Shown here: positions 48,345 through 58,495 of the stretch, piece after piece
Numbering within the stretch: position 1 is the stretch's first letter
How the letters are laid out: the number at the start of each line of letters is the position of its first letter
Assembly: GCF_004011175.1 (NCBI RefSeq)
Contig: NZ_RQXX01000001.1
Span: 124,001 to 188,000, forward strand
Source of the DNA: Mesobaculum littorinae
Lineage (GTDB): Bacteria > Pseudomonadota > Alphaproteobacteria > Rhodobacterales > Rhodobacteraceae
Direction of reading: 5' to 3'
DNA: 64,000 nt
Made by a program: the position numbers and the translations under genes
Notes under the pieces: model-generated
What the model was told of the DNA's origin: nothing
Database searches by the model: none
What the model saw: only the letters and a program-made list of their open reading frames with translations

Positions 48345-49589
48345 ATGACGACGGCAGTTCCACCGAAACGGCGCGGACCGCTCGCCAAGCGCGAGGCGCG
48401 GCTGGCCTGGGGCCTGCTGGCCCCCACCATCATCGCCGTGGCGCTGGTGGTCGTGCTGCCGCTCCTGTCGGTGTTCTGGATCAGCTTCAAGCCCGTGGGC
48501 CTGGCCGACCTTCGCCCACCGCAGGCGGTCCTGCGCGAGGCGCTGCGCGGCGATGCCGAGGCAGTGGGCGACGAGGCCGAGCTGCAGTACCGATACCGCA
48601 ACTCGTCCCGCGACGTGGCGATCAGCGGCGTGCGGATCAGCGACGAGATTCCGGCGGGGCTGGAGGCGGGCGAGATCGACCCGCGCTGCACCCTGGAGGG
48701 GCGGCAGCTGTCCTGCGACCTGGGCGACCTCGAGCCCGGCGGCCGCGGCGCGGTCGAGATCCCGGTGACGGTGGCGCAGGGCTACCTCGACGCGCCCGTG
48801 GACCTCGATGCCGTGCCGGCCGGGGTTTCGGGATCGGCGCCGAACATCCTGACGAATGCCGAGTTCACGCTGGAGAATTTCGCCCGCATCTTCGACGGCG
48901 ACGAGTTCTGGGGCGTGATCGGCGTCACCTTTTTCTACACCTTCTTCGGCACCGTCGGGGCGCTGGTCATGGGGCTCTTTGCCGCCATGCTGCTGAACCA
49001 GTCGTTCCGGGGGCAGGGGATCCTGCGGGGGCTTTACCTCTTTCCCTACGTGGCTCCGGTGATCGCGGTGGCCTTCACCTGGATCATCCTCTTCGATCCC
49101 TATTCCGGCAGCGCCAACGCGCTTTTGATCCAGATGGGGGTGAGCGAGAGCGCGATCAACTTCTTCGGTCAGCGGCCGCTGGCGCTGATCATGGTGACGG
49201 TCTTCGAGATCTGGCGCTACTTCCCACTGTCGTTCCTGTTCATCCTCGCGCGGATGCAGTCGATGGACGGCGACATGTACGAGGCCGCGGACATGGATGG
49301 CGCCTCGCCCTTCCAGCAGTTCTGGTACCTGTCGCTGCCGCAGCTCCTGGGCATTCTGTCGGTGCTGTTCCTGCTGCGCTTCATCTGGACCTTCAACAAG
49401 TTCGACGACATCTTCCTGCTGACGGGCGGCAATGCGGGCACGCGGGTGCTGACGGTCAACGTCTACGAACAGGCCTTCGCGGTGTCGAACATCGGCGCGG
49501 GCGCGGCCGTGGCCGTGGTGATCTTCTGCTGTTTGCTGGTGTTCTCGGCCTTCTTCTTCCGCTTCATGAGCCGGGAGGAGGGGTTGTGA
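48345..49589 (+). CDS. sugar ABC permease with DUF11-like periplasmic domain
   Basis: The 414-residue MalF-type permease has TM1 near residues 24-46. A 130-residue periplasmic loop (about 50-180) follows, then five further helices with the EAA loop EAADMDGASPFQQFWYLSLP near 305-324. The loop segment 78-144 reads like a DUF11 beta-sandwich: LQYRYRNSSRDVAISGVRIS, DEIPAGLEAG, then C115 and C124 around TLEGRQLS, ending LGDLEPGGRGAVEIPVTVA. E. coli MalF has a large P2 loop, but between TM3 and TM4 and of a different fold. The start at 48345 has AAAGGGGG upstream; an earlier frame to 48231 is not used. The loop could contact the binding protein. Confidence 0.88.
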   Translation: MTTAVPPKRRGPLAKREARLAWGLLAPTIIAVALVVVLPLLSVFWISFKPVGLADLRPPQAVLREALRGDAEAVGDEAELQYRYRNSSRDVAISGVRISDEIPAGLEAGEIDPRCTLEGRQLSCDLGDLEPGGRGAVEIPVTVAQGYLDAPVDLDAVPAGVSGSAPNILTNAEFTLENFARIFDGDEFWGVIGVTFFYTFFGTVGALVMGLFAAMLLNQSFRGQGILRGLYLFPYVAPVIAVAFTWIILFDPYSGSANALLIQMGVSESAINFFGQRPLALIMVTVFEIWRYFPLSFLFILARMQSMDGDMYEAADMDGASPFQQFWYLSLPQLLGILSVLFLLRFIWTFNKFDDIFLLTGGNAGTRVLTVNVYEQAFAVSNIGAGAAVAVVIFCCLLVFSAFFFRFMSREEGL

Positions 49590-49619
49590 GGATGCACCAG
49601 TTGCGCCCCTGCGGGGCGG

Positions 49620-49653
49620 GCCTCCGGCGGGAGTATTTCGGAAGAGAAGAAGC
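49620..49653 (+). repeat. interspersed repeat, copy 2
   Basis: GCCTCCGGCGGGAGTATTTC continues with GGAAGAGAAGAAG. A small hairpin (GCCCCTGCGGGGC) precedes it, so the layout hairpin, core, purine tail agrees with copies 1 and 3. It lies in the 151-bp gap between the two sugar permease genes, that is, inside an operon. Confidence 0.85.
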
Positions 49654-49740
49654 CGGGGGGCGGGCCTGCCGGGCCCGTGGTCCGGCGATGCGGCAGGGCC
49701 GGGAATTGCGGCAGGGCTGGGAATTGCGGGAGGGCCGGAC

Positions 49741-50949
49741 ATGAAGGCGGTGCGCTTTGGATACGTGGCAGGGCCCGTGATCGGTGTCCTGTGGACCTTT
49801 ACCGTGGCCGTCGTGGTCTGCGTCGCGATGTCCTTCCTGACGGGCGCGGGGTTCCGCCCCGGGGCCTCTGGCGCGCTGGTCTACGGTGCGGCGTTGGGGG
49901 CGGGGATCCTGGCCCTCGCCAACCTTTGGACCGTGGGGGTGGCCGCGCTGGCGGCGGCGCTTGTCGCGCCCTGGCTGGGGCTTGGCCCCGTGGTGTCCGA
50001 GGCGGGGCGGGTCGCCGTCGTGGTCGCGGCAGTGATCCTGTGGGCCGCGACGCTGTTCCCGCTGCGGCGCATGCTGGCGGGCCACCCCTGGGGGCGCGCC
50101 ACGCGGCACGAGTTCGAGGCATCGGTGATCCGGTTCCTGACCGGCTTCGGCTATGTTTTCTTCACGGTGATCGTCGTCATCCCCTTCTACGTGATGGTGA
50201 TGACCAGTCTGAAGAACCAGTCGCAGCTGGTGCAGAACCCGCTCGATTTCTCGCTGGACCTGAGCCAGGGCTGGGGGCTTTTCCGGTCCTATGTCGAGCT
50301 GTTCGCCCAGTTCAACTTCGGCAGCTACCTCTGGACGTCGTTCTACGTCTCGGTGCTGACGGTGCTGATCACGCTGCTGTTCTCGATCCCCGGGGCCTAT
50401 GCCGTGGCGCGGCTGCGGTTTCGCGGGGCTGCGGCGTTCTCGCGTTCGATCCTGTTGATCTACATGGTGCCGATGATCGTGCTGGCGCTGCCGATCTACA
50501 TCGCCTTTTCGATGACCGGCCTGCGCAACACCGTCTTCGGCATTGTCATCATCTATCCCGTCACCACGATCCCCGTCGCGCTTTACATGCTTCAAGGCTA
50601 TTTCCGCGGCTTGCCGGCGGAGGTCGAGGAGGCGGGTCTGATGGACGGGCTGACCCGGCTGGGGGTGATCTGGAAGATCACGCTGCCGCTGTCGCTGCCG
50701 GCGCTGGCGAGCGTGTCTCTGTATGTCTTCATGATCGCGTGGAACGAGTTCCTGCTGGCGTTCATGCTGCTGGACGATCCATCGAAATTTACCCTGACGC
50801 GGGGGGTGGCGATGCTGAACTCGTCCGAGATCCCGCGCCAGCACCTGATGGCGGGCTCGGTGATCGCGACGGTGCCGATCATGGCGCTGTTCCTGGGCCT
50901 CGAACGCTTCATGACCCGCGGGCTGACCGCGGGCTCGGTAAAGGGCTAG
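49741..50949 (+). CDS. sugar ABC permease with N-terminal membrane extension
   Basis: The 402-residue MalG-type permease is about 120 residues longer than the family norm. Residues 1-115 add about three hydrophobic segments (near 8-33, 43-78 and 85-102), after which the usual six helices start at about 130 (FGYVFFTVIVVIPFYVMVMT). EAA loop EEAGLMDGLTRLGVIWKITL near residues 298-317. It pairs with the DUF11-carrying permease. Its role is inner-membrane transport of the same sugar; the function of the extension is unknown. Confidence 0.9.
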   Translation: MKAVRFGYVAGPVIGVLWTFTVAVVVCVAMSFLTGAGFRPGASGALVYGAALGAGILALANLWTVGVAALAAALVAPWLGLGPVVSEAGRVAVVVAAVILWAATLFPLRRMLAGHPWGRATRHEFEASVIRFLTGFGYVFFTVIVVIPFYVMVMTSLKNQSQLVQNPLDFSLDLSQGWGLFRSYVELFAQFNFGSYLWTSFYVSVLTVLITLLFSIPGAYAVARLRFRGAAAFSRSILLIYMVPMIVLALPIYIAFSMTGLRNTVFGIVIIYPVTTIPVALYMLQGYFRGLPAEVEEAGLMDGLTRLGVIWKITLPLSLPALASVSLYVFMIAWNEFLLAFMLLDDPSKFTLTRGVAMLNSSEIPRQHLMAGSVIATVPIMALFLGLERFMTRGLTAGSVKG

Positions 50950-51004
50950 GCGCGCGCGCCGGGCCCCCCGGTGCGGTTCGCAGCCCCAAGAACAAGGACG
51001 CAAG

Positions 51005-52255
51005 ATGACCGACACGACGCTGGACGACCGCGCCCGCGCCATCCTGAAGGGTAACGACCGGGGGGGCTATACCGTGCCGACCCACGGTCTTTACCCCTAC
51101 CAGTGGAACTGGGACAGTGCTTTTGCCGCCTGGGGGTTTTCGACCTTCGACGTGGACCGGGCGTGGACCGAGCTGGAAACGCTGTTCTCTGCGCAGTGGG
51201 GCGACGGGATGGTGCCGCACATCGTCTTTCACCAGGCGAGCGAGGGCTATTTCCCCGGGCCCGACGTCTGGCAGACCGGCACGACGCCGGCCAGTTCCGG
51301 GATCTCGCAGCCGCCGGTGGCCGCGATCCTTGCCCGCAGGATCTGGGAGGCGGATGCCGCGGCCGGGCGCGACCGGATCGCCGCGCTTTATCCGAAGCTT
51401 CTGGCCTGGCACCGCTGGTGGCACGACTACCGGTCCCGCTCGGGCGCGGTGGCGATCACCCATCCCTGGGAGTCGGGGCGCGACAACTGTCCCGACTGGG
51501 ACCCCGGCATGCGCAACGTCGACGGGTCGAAGGTCGGGCCCTACACGCGGCGCGACACCGGCCATGTCGATGCCTCGATGCGCCCGGGCAAGGAGGATTA
51601 CGACCGCTACGTGGCGATGGTCCAGTTCGGCCGTGCCTGCGGCTGGGACCAGGAGACCATCGTCGAGACCGGGCCCTTCCTGATGGCCGACCCGGCGATC
51701 ACCTTCATCCTGATCCGCGCGCATCGCGACCTGGCCGCGATCGGCGCCGAGCTGGGCCACTCCGTGACCGAGCTGGAAAGCTGGGCGGGGGAGCTGGAGG
51801 CGGGGCTTGCCACCATCTGGAACCCGGAGATCGGCTGCTACGACGCGCGCGACCTTCGAACCGGCGAGTTCGCCGGCATCCTGGGGTCGGGCGGGTTCCT
51901 GGCCTGGCTGTCGGGCGCGGCACGCGAGGGGGTCGAGGAGACGCTGTTCGCGATCTGGGACAAGGTCGCCTACGGCATCCCGTCCTCGGACCCCGGGTCG
52001 GCCCATTTCAACCCGCGCCGCTACTGGCGGGGGCCGATGTGGCCCGTCGTTAATTCGCTGATCGCAATGGGCTTTGCCGAGGCCGGCAACGGCGCGGCGG
52101 CCGAGAGGCTGCGGCGCGAGACCGCGACCTTGATCCGCGAGCACGGCTTTTACGAGTATTTCGATCCGGTTGACGGCACCCCCTGCGGGGGAAGCGATTT
52201 CACATGGACGGCGGCGGTCTGGCTGACCTGGGCCGGCAAGGAAGAGGGGGCTTGA
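51005..52255 (+). CDS. MGH1/GH63-like glycoside hydrolase
   Basis: The 416-residue (alpha/alpha)6-barrel hydrolase is like mannosylglycerate/glucosylglycerate hydrolases. Segments YPYQWNWDSAFAAWGF (about residues 30-45), HPWESGRDNCPDWD (153-166; likely catalytic Asp160), NPRRYWRGPMWPVVNSL and GFYEYFDPVDGTPCGGSDFT (E384 a likely second catalytic residue) are characteristic. No signal peptide, so it acts in the cytoplasm on imported substrate. Located within the ABC operon, one base before the ATPase gene. Substrate glucosylglycerate, mannosylglycerate or a similar solute glycoside is an inference from family resemblance. Confidence 0.85.
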   Translation: MTDTTLDDRARAILKGNDRGGYTVPTHGLYPYQWNWDSAFAAWGFSTFDVDRAWTELETLFSAQWGDGMVPHIVFHQASEGYFPGPDVWQTGTTPASSGISQPPVAAILARRIWEADAAAGRDRIAALYPKLLAWHRWWHDYRSRSGAVAITHPWESGRDNCPDWDPGMRNVDGSKVGPYTRRDTGHVDASMRPGKEDYDRYVAMVQFGRACGWDQETIVETGPFLMADPAITFILIRAHRDLAAIGAELGHSVTELESWAGELEAGLATIWNPEIGCYDARDLRTGEFAGILGSGGFLAWLSGAAREGVEETLFAIWDKVAYGIPSSDPGSAHFNPRRYWRGPMWPVVNSLIAMGFAEAGNGAAAERLRRETATLIREHGFYEYFDPVDGTPCGGSDFTWTAAVWLTWAGKEEGA

Positions 52256-52256
52256 G

Positions 52257-53303
<1,047 letters not shown>

Positions 53304-53327
53304 GCCCGGGCGGCGTGGAGGTTAACG

Positions 53328-53410
53328 GAGCGCCTGCGGCGCATGCCCTTGGTGGCGCCCCCTGACGGGGGCGCGATGCCTTCGGCGAGAGTATTTTCGA
53401 AGAGAAGAAG
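53328..53410 (+). repeat. interspersed repeat, copy 3 (extended form)
   Basis: GAGCGCCTGCGGCGCA, then a hairpin (GCGCCCCCTGACGGGGGCGC), then GCCTTCGGCGAGAGTATTTT and a CGAAGAGAAGAAG tail. It has the same order of parts as copy 1 on the opposite strand. It lies just after the glycoside operon and could terminate it. Confidence 0.85.
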
Positions 53411-53461
53411 AGCCGGGGCGCCGGTCCGGGCGGTCACCGGGATGCACTGGCGGCAGTCGGG

Positions 53462-53842
53462 TCAGGCGGCCGAGGCGTAGGGTCGTCCTGCTTCGTCGAA
53501 GCCGTCATGCGTGAGAACGACGAGGCAGCCTGCCGCCTCTTCCACGAAACGGATGTCGACCCGGGTGACCGGGGCGCCGTCCTGGTGCCAGTCGAAGGCC
53601 AGGTGTTTGCCCGGGGTCCAGGCCGTTACCTGGCCGCAGGGTCGGCCGGCGCAGCGGACGGTGCCGCCCTGCCGCGGCTCGAAGTCCAGGGCGGAGGCGG
53701 AACCGAGCGGCGGCGTGGTGTCGTTGGCCGCCCTGGCGGTCGTCGGGGCGGGCCACCATGTGGAGGTGCGTTCGGCGAAGAGGCGGAAGGCGGCATCGGG
53801 CGTCAGCGGCACGGCCAGGGATTTGCGGATCGGCGGGGTCAT
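53462..53842 (-). CDS. SRPBCC/AHSA1-type domain protein
   Basis: The 126-residue single START/Bet v1-like domain protein begins [20 protein letters not shown], has a central strand region ALDFEPRQGGTVRC and ends with LVVLTHDGFDEAGRPYASAA, the typical C-terminal helix being short. It is coupled to the ArsR gene (ATGA). Such pairs of ArsR regulator plus AHSA1 protein are common. The ligand is unknown. The C-terminus is shorter than in most members (about 150). Confidence 0.82.
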   Translation of the reverse strand: MTPPIRKSLAVPLTPDAAFRLFAERTSTWWPAPTTARAANDTTPPLGSASALDFEPRQGGTVRCAGRPCGQVTAWTPGKHLAFDWHQDGAPVTRVDIRFVEEAAGCLVVLTHDGFDEAGRPYASAA

Positions 53843-54162
53843 GCGGGGTCTCCACTGCGGCGGGCCTGGGCGCGGGCGGCATCGGCGAACGAGGTCAGCG
53901 CATCGTCCCAGAGCCTGTCGAGCCAATCCCGCAGCTCGGCCAGGGCGGCGGGGTCGATCGCGTAGATCCGGCGGGCACCGCTGGGCGTGCAGGTCAGAAG
54001 ACCCGCCGCACACATGACCTTGAGATGCTGAGACACCGCCGGGCGCGAGACAGGCAGTTCCGCCGCGAGCGCCGCGACGGGCAGGGGCCGCGCCCGCAGC
54101 GCCTCGAGTATCGCGCGGCGGGTGGGGTCGCCCAGGGCTGCTATTGCAATCTCGTAAGCCAC
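53839..54162 (-). CDS. ArsR-family transcriptional regulator
   Basis: The 107-residue winged-helix protein starts at a [23 protein letters not shown], then the recognition region [20 protein letters not shown] and the wing [16 protein letters not shown]. No metal-binding cysteine motif of the ELCVC type is present, so it is of the non-metal subgroup paired with AHSA1 proteins. Tandem palindromes at 54153-54187 cover its start codon and leader, indicating autoregulation. Confidence 0.9.
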   Translation of the reverse strand: MAYEIAIAALGDPTRRAILEALRARPLPVAALAAELPVSRPAVSQHLKVMCAAGLLTCTPSGARRIYAIDPAALAELRDWLDRLWDDALTSFADAARAQARRSGDPA

Positions 54163-54187
54163 GACTTACCGTAAGTGCATGCTTACG
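54153..54187. promoter_or_regulatory. tandem palindromic operator over the arsR-type start codon
   Basis: Two copies of CGTAAG-N6-CTTAC(G/C) are spaced by 17 bases (54153-54170 and 54170-54187). The first covers the GTG start codon and the second lies just upstream. Two closely spaced dimer sites of this type fit binding of the ArsR protein itself. Confidence 0.8.
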
Positions 54188-54317
54188 AGAAAGTCAACCA
54201 TTGAGGCGGAAGCCCAGGTCCGGGGTGCCCTTGCAGGGAAAACTCCGCACCACTAAGACTCCTGCAATCAATTCGACTGTATTTCTGCAATCCACGGGCA
54301 CGACGAGGCAGGCACAT

Positions 54318-54962
54318 ATGCACGATCCCCACGAGCACTTCATGAACACCCTCGTCCCCATGGTGGTCGAGCAGACGAGCCGGGGCGAGCGTGCCTACGA
54401 CATCTTCTCGCGCCTTTTGAAGGAGCGGATCATCTTTTTGTCGGGGCCCGTGCACGACGGCATGTCCAGCCTGATCGTAGCGCAGCTTCTGCACCTGGAG
54501 GCCGAGAACCCCAGCAAAGAGATCTCGATGTACATCAACAGCCCCGGTGGCGTGGTGACCTCGGGGCTCTCGATCTACGACACCATGCAGTACATCAAGC
54601 CCGCCGTGTCGACCCTCGTCGTGGGTCAGGCGGCATCGATGGGGTCGCTTCTGCTGGCCGCCGGCGCGCCGGGCATGCGGTTTTCGCTGCCCAACAGCCG
54701 GGTGATGGTGCACCAGCCCTCGGGCGGCTACCAAGGTCAGGCGACGGACATCATGATCCACGCCCAGGAGACGCAGAAGCTGAAGGATCGGCTCAATCAG
54801 ATCTACGTGAAGCACACCGGCCAGAAGATGAAGACGGTGGTCGACGCGCTGGAACGGGATAATTTCATGTCGCCGGAAGAAGCCAAGGACTGGGGCCTGA
54901 TCGACGAAATCGTCGAGAACCGGATCCGCCCCGAGCCGGGCACCAGCGGCAGCGAAGGCTGA
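54318..54962 (+). CDS. clpP: ATP-dependent Clp protease proteolytic subunit
   Basis: The 214-residue serine peptidase has the catalytic triad S108 ([14 protein letters not shown]), H132 (VMVHQPSGG) and D181 region ([16 protein letters not shown]). It forms a double heptamer with ClpX or ClpA. The ATG at 54318 ([10 protein letters not shown]) is used, with a weak Shine-Dalgarno sequence; MNTLVP at 54342 is an alternative. It is followed by clpX after 144 bp. Confidence 0.96.
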   Translation: MHDPHEHFMNTLVPMVVEQTSRGERAYDIFSRLLKERIIFLSGPVHDGMSSLIVAQLLHLEAENPSKEISMYINSPGGVVTSGLSIYDTMQYIKPAVSTLVVGQAASMGSLLLAAGAPGMRFSLPNSRVMVHQPSGGYQGQATDIMIHAQETQKLKDRLNQIYVKHTGQKMKTVVDALERDNFMSPEEAKDWGLIDEIVENRIRPEPGTSGSEG

Positions 54963-55106
54963 TCCGCGCCGAACGCGCCCCGGGCACTTTGACGTTGTGC
55001 CCGGAAATCCTCTGCCCTAGGCTCAGGCAATAGGGCAGACCGACCCGCTGGCGGACCCTCCGCCGGCGGCCAGACGAGAGGGCGACGCGCCCCAGAGGTT
55101 GTGACA

Positions 55107-56366
55107 ATGGCGAAGACTTCCGGCGACAGCAAGAACACGCTCTACTGCTCTTTCTGCGGCAAGAGCCAACACGAGGTCCGCAAACTGATCGCCGGGCCGA
55201 CGGTGTTCATCTGTGACGAGTGTGTCGAACTCTGCATGGACATCATCCGCGAGGAAACCAAATCCTCGGGGCTGAAATCCACCGATGGCGTGCCTACCCC
55301 GAAAGAGATCTGCGAGGTTCTCGACGACTACGTGATCGGCCAGAAGATCGCCAAGCGCGTGCTGTCTGTCGCGGTGCACAACCACTACAAGCGACTCAAC
55401 CATGCCGGGAAGTCGGATATCGAGCTGAACAAGTCGAACATCCTGCTGATCGGCCCCACGGGGTGCGGCAAGACGCTGCTGGCGCAGACGCTGGCGCGGA
55501 TCCTCGATGTGCCCTTCACCATGGCCGACGCCACCACGCTGACCGAGGCCGGGTACGTGGGCGAGGATGTCGAGAACATCATCCTCAAGCTGCTGCAGGC
55601 CTCTGAATACAATGTCGAGCGAGCGCAACGCGGCATCGTCTATATCGACGAGGTCGACAAGATCACGCGCAAGTCCGACAACCCCTCGATCACGCGGGAC
55701 GTCAGTGGCGAAGGCGTGCAGCAGGCGCTGCTGAAGATCATGGAGGGCACGGTTGCCTCTGTACCGCCGCAGGGCGGGCGCAAGCATCCGCAGCAGGAGT
55801 TCCTGCAGGTCGACACGACGAACATCCTGTTCATCTGCGGTGGGGCCTTCGCGGGGCTCGAGAAAATCATCGCGCAGCGTGGCAAGGGCTCGGCCATCGG
55901 CTTCGGTGCCGACGTCAAGGACAACGACAGCCGCGGCGTGGGCGAGATGTTCGGCGAGCTCGAGCCTGAGGATTTGCTGAAATTCGGCCTGATCCCGGAA
56001 TTCGTCGGCCGCCTGCCAGTGATCGCGACGCTGGAGGATCTGGACGAGGAAGCTCTGGTCACCATCCTGACGCAGCCCAAGAACGCCCTGGTGAAGCAGT
56101 ACCAGCGCCTTTTCGAGCTGGAGGATACCGACCTGACCTTCACCGACGACGCGCTGACTGCCATCGCCAAGCGCGCCATCGCGCGCAAGACTGGCGCCCG
56201 CGGGCTGCGGTCGATCATGGAGGACATCCTGCTGGATACCATGTTCGATCTGCCGGGCATGGACAGCGTCGACGAGGTCGTGGTGAACGAGGAAGCGGTG
56301 AATTCCGACGCGGCACCGCTGATGATCTACGCCGAGCAGAAGAAGGAATCGGCCAGCGCGGGCTGA
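55107..56366 (+). CDS. clpX: Clp protease ATP-binding subunit ClpX
   Basis: The 419-residue AAA+ unfoldase has an N-terminal zinc domain with C14, C17, C36 and C39 ([19 protein letters not shown]), Walker A in [18 protein letters not shown] (about residues 112-129), Walker [11 protein letters not shown], and the sensor and ClpP-binding parts downstream. It starts at 55107 (MAKTSGDSK); a GTG two codons earlier is possible. Standard clpP-clpX arrangement. Confidence 0.97.
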   Translation: MAKTSGDSKNTLYCSFCGKSQHEVRKLIAGPTVFICDECVELCMDIIREETKSSGLKSTDGVPTPKEICEVLDDYVIGQKIAKRVLSVAVHNHYKRLNHAGKSDIELNKSNILLIGPTGCGKTLLAQTLARILDVPFTMADATTLTEAGYVGEDVENIILKLLQASEYNVERAQRGIVYIDEVDKITRKSDNPSITRDVSGEGVQQALLKIMEGTVASVPPQGGRKHPQQEFLQVDTTNILFICGGAFAGLEKIIAQRGKGSAIGFGADVKDNDSRGVGEMFGELEPEDLLKFGLIPEFVGRLPVIATLEDLDEEALVTILTQPKNALVKQYQRLFELEDTDLTFTDDALTAIAKRAIARKTGARGLRSIMEDILLDTMFDLPGMDSVDEVVVNEEAVNSDAAPLMIYAEQKKESASAG

Positions 56367-56388
56367 GGTCCGGGCCGGCGGCGGGACG

Positions 56389-56793
56389 ATGGACGCGGCG
56401 GAAGGGGATCAGCGCAGGCTGATCTCCTCGGGCTCGCCCTTCGAAGCCGAAATCGGCTATTCCCGGGCCGTTGTCTGCGATGGCTGGGTCTTCGTCGCGG
56501 GAACCACCGGGTACGACTACACAACCATGGTCATGCCAGGCGACGTGGTGGTCCAATGCCGCAATGCGCTGGCCACGATCGGACGCGCCCTGCGCGAGGC
56601 GGGTGGCTCTTTGGATGATGTGGTGCGGGTGCGGTATATCCTGCCGGACGCGTCGGATTGGCCGATCTGCTGGCCGGTGGTCAACGAGGCCTTCCGCGAG
56701 GTGCGGCCAGCGGCGACGATGATCGTCGCCGGTCTGCAATCCCCCGACATGCGTATCGAGATCGAGGTTACGGCGCGCCTGACGCGGGCGTGA
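56389..56793 (+). CDS. RidA-family protein
   Basis: The 134-residue RidA/YjgF protein contains GSPFEAEIGYSRAVVCDGWV near the N-terminus, FVAGTTGYDYTTMVMPGDVV in the middle and MRIEIEVTARLTRA at the end. A conserved arginine, as in the enamine-hydrolysing subgroup (near the RPAATMIVAGL motif), is present. Enamine/imine deaminase activity is possible; the subgroup is uncertain. It lies 22 bp after clpX on the same strand. Confidence 0.9.
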   Translation: MDAAEGDQRRLISSGSPFEAEIGYSRAVVCDGWVFVAGTTGYDYTTMVMPGDVVVQCRNALATIGRALREAGGSLDDVVRVRYILPDASDWPICWPVVNEAFREVRPAATMIVAGLQSPDMRIEIEVTARLTRA

Positions 56794-56884
56794 CCGACAG
56801 TGCAACCGCGCTGCCGCACGACTTTCTGTCGGACACCGGTACGTGATCGCGAGAGGATCGACGGCGGCGTGGCTGCGGGCCGGG

Positions 56885-56918
56885 GCCTCCGGCGGGAGTA
56901 TTTTTACAAGAAGAGAAG
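56885..56918 (+). repeat. interspersed repeat, copy 4
   Basis: GCCTCCGGCGGGAGTATTTT followed by ACAAGAAGAGAAG, the purine tail of the family, with no clear hairpin upstream. It lies in the 260-bp gap between the RidA-family gene and the NDUFA12 gene, which otherwise shows no gene. Confidence 0.85.
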
Positions 56919-57053
56919 GGGGGGCTGGGCGTGGGAGGCTGGGCCAAGTGACTTGCGTTGCGGTGTGCCGGGGATGCGGGTGCGGCGATGCGGTTGCTGG
57001 ACCTTCGGCGCGCCTTGGTGCATTAGGGAGGCGTGGTTTTCCGGAGGAGAGCG

Positions 57054-57437
57054 ATGAGCTTTCTCAATACGCTGAAGCGCGCCGTGACCTGGTGGAACGG
57101 GCAGACGCTCAATACCCAGTTCTGGACCTGGCGGCATGGCACGAAGGTCGGCGAAGATAGCGCCGGCAACGTGTTCTACCAGTCGAACGACGGAGCCCGA
57201 CGCTGGGTGATCTTCAATGGCGAGGCCGAGGCGAGCCGGGTCAGCCCCGAATGGCATGGCTGGCTGCACCATACCTGGGACGAACCGCCGACCGAGGCTC
57301 CGCTGGTCCACAAGCCCTGGGAAAAGCCGCATCTCGAGAACCTGACTGGAACGGCCCGGGCGTATGCGCCACAGGGGTCGATCCGGCAACCGCAGCCGGC
57401 GGCCCGAAGCGATTACGAGGCGTGGTCGCCCGAGTGA
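57054..57437 (+). CDS. NADH:ubiquinone oxidoreductase NDUFA12-type subunit
   Basis: The 127-residue protein is homologous to mitochondrial NDUFA12, an accessory subunit of complex I found in Alphaproteobacteria. Typical segments are [20 protein letters not shown] and [16 protein letters not shown], then [20 protein letters not shown]. The ATG at 57054 follows GGAGGAGAGCG. Its stop overlaps the next start (GTGA). The order NDUFA12, DUF2155, aat, accCB is a mark of Rhodobacterales. Confidence 0.95.
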   Translation: MSFLNTLKRAVTWWNGQTLNTQFWTWRHGTKVGEDSAGNVFYQSNDGARRWVIFNGEAEASRVSPEWHGWLHHTWDEPPTEAPLVHKPWEKPHLENLTGTARAYAPQGSIRQPQPAARSDYEAWSPE

Positions 57438-57868
57438 GCGCGATGGTGATCAGACGCACCCTAGCCGCAGGCGCCGTGGCCCTTTTGGCCGTGACGCCGG
57501 TCCGGGCGCAGGACGAGGCGCCGACGACGGGTTTCGAGAGCGAGACCGAGGCGCCCGCCGCCGAGGTCGAGCGTGTGTCCGAAGCCTCAGGCGCGGTGTT
57601 GCGCGGGCTGGACAAGCTGAACGGTGCCATTCGCGACGTCGAACTGTCGCGCGGCGAGACCGGAGAGGTCGGCCGCCTGCAGGTGACGCTGGGCGATTGC
57701 CGCTATCCGACCGAGAACCCGTCGGGCGATGCCTATGCTTACCTGGTGATCCGGGAAGCCGGGCAGGACACGCCGATCTTCGATGGCTGGATGATTGCGT
57801 CGAGCCCCGCCCTGAACGCGCTGGAGCATGCGCGCTATGATATCTGGGTCATTCGCTGCACCAGCTGA
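57434..57868 (+). CDS. exported DUF2155-domain protein
   Basis: The 144-residue protein starts at a GTG overlapping the preceding stop (GTGA), or at the ATG at 57443. A signal peptide ends near VTPVRAQD. The DUF2155 domain (about 55-143) has [20 protein letters not shown] and [20 protein letters not shown] with two cysteines (also IRCTS at the end), probably a disulfide in the periplasm. Its role is unknown. Its end overlaps the 3' end of convergent aat by 34 bp. Confidence 0.88.
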   Translation: MSAMVIRRTLAAGAVALLAVTPVRAQDEAPTTGFESETEAPAAEVERVSEASGAVLRGLDKLNGAIRDVELSRGETGEVGRLQVTLGDCRYPTENPSGDAYAYLVIREAGQDTPIFDGWMIASSPALNALEHARYDIWVIRCTS

Positions 57869-58491
57869 TCGGCTGGGGGCGGGGGGCCCGGTACCCCGAA
57901 TGCGGCGGGGCGGCGCAGCGCCTCGCTCAGGGTGGCCCGATAGGCGGCACGCGGGATCTCCTGCCCGCCCAGGCTGGCCAGATGCGGGGTGATGAACTGC
58001 GTGTCGAATAGGCTGAAGCCCGCGCCGCGCAACCGGTCCACCAGATAGGCCAGGGCGATCTTTGACGCGTCGCGCACCCGGCTGAACATGCTTTCGCCGA
58101 AGAAAGCCCCGCCGATCGCCACGCCGTAGACGCCGCCAACCAGCCGTGTCCCGTCCCACACCTCAAGCGAATGCGCGTGGTCCTGCTGGTGCAGCGCCTC
58201 GTAAAGGTCCTGGATGTCGTGGCTGATCCAGGTTTCGTCCCGCGCGGCGCAGCCTTCGACGACGCCGGTGAAATCGGTGTCCGTGGTGATGCGGTAGCGC
58301 GCGCGGCGGATCGTCCGGGCGAGCGAGCGCGACATGTGGAAACCGTCCAGCGGCATGATCCCCCGCTGGCGTGGATCGACCCAGAAAATCTCTGGGTCGT
58401 CGCGCGACTCGGCCATCGGAAAGACGCCCGACGCGTAGGCGTGAAGGAGAAGCTCAGGCGTCAGCGTGATATGCTCCTCCTCCCCTCGCAT
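57835..58491 (-). CDS. aat: leucyl/phenylalanyl-tRNA-protein transferase
   Basis: The 218-residue enzyme adds Leu or Phe to N-terminal Lys/Arg of proteins, marking them for ClpAP (N-end rule). Conserved parts: LLHAYASGVFPMAESRDDPE, WVDPRQRGIMPLDGFHMSRS, HSLEVWDGTRLVGGVYGVAI and FFGESMFSRVRDASKIALAY. Downstream of accC on the same strand with a 4-bp gap. Confidence 0.96.
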   Translation of the reverse strand: MRGEEEHITLTPELLLHAYASGVFPMAESRDDPEIFWVDPRQRGIMPLDGFHMSRSLARTIRRARYRITTDTDFTGVVEGCAARDETWISHDIQDLYEALHQQDHAHSLEVWDGTRLVGGVYGVAIGGAFFGESMFSRVRDASKIALAYLVDRLRGAGFSLFDTQFITPHLASLGGQEIPRAAYRATLSEALRRPAAFGVPGPPPPADQLVQRMTQIS

Positions 58492-58495
58492 GGTG

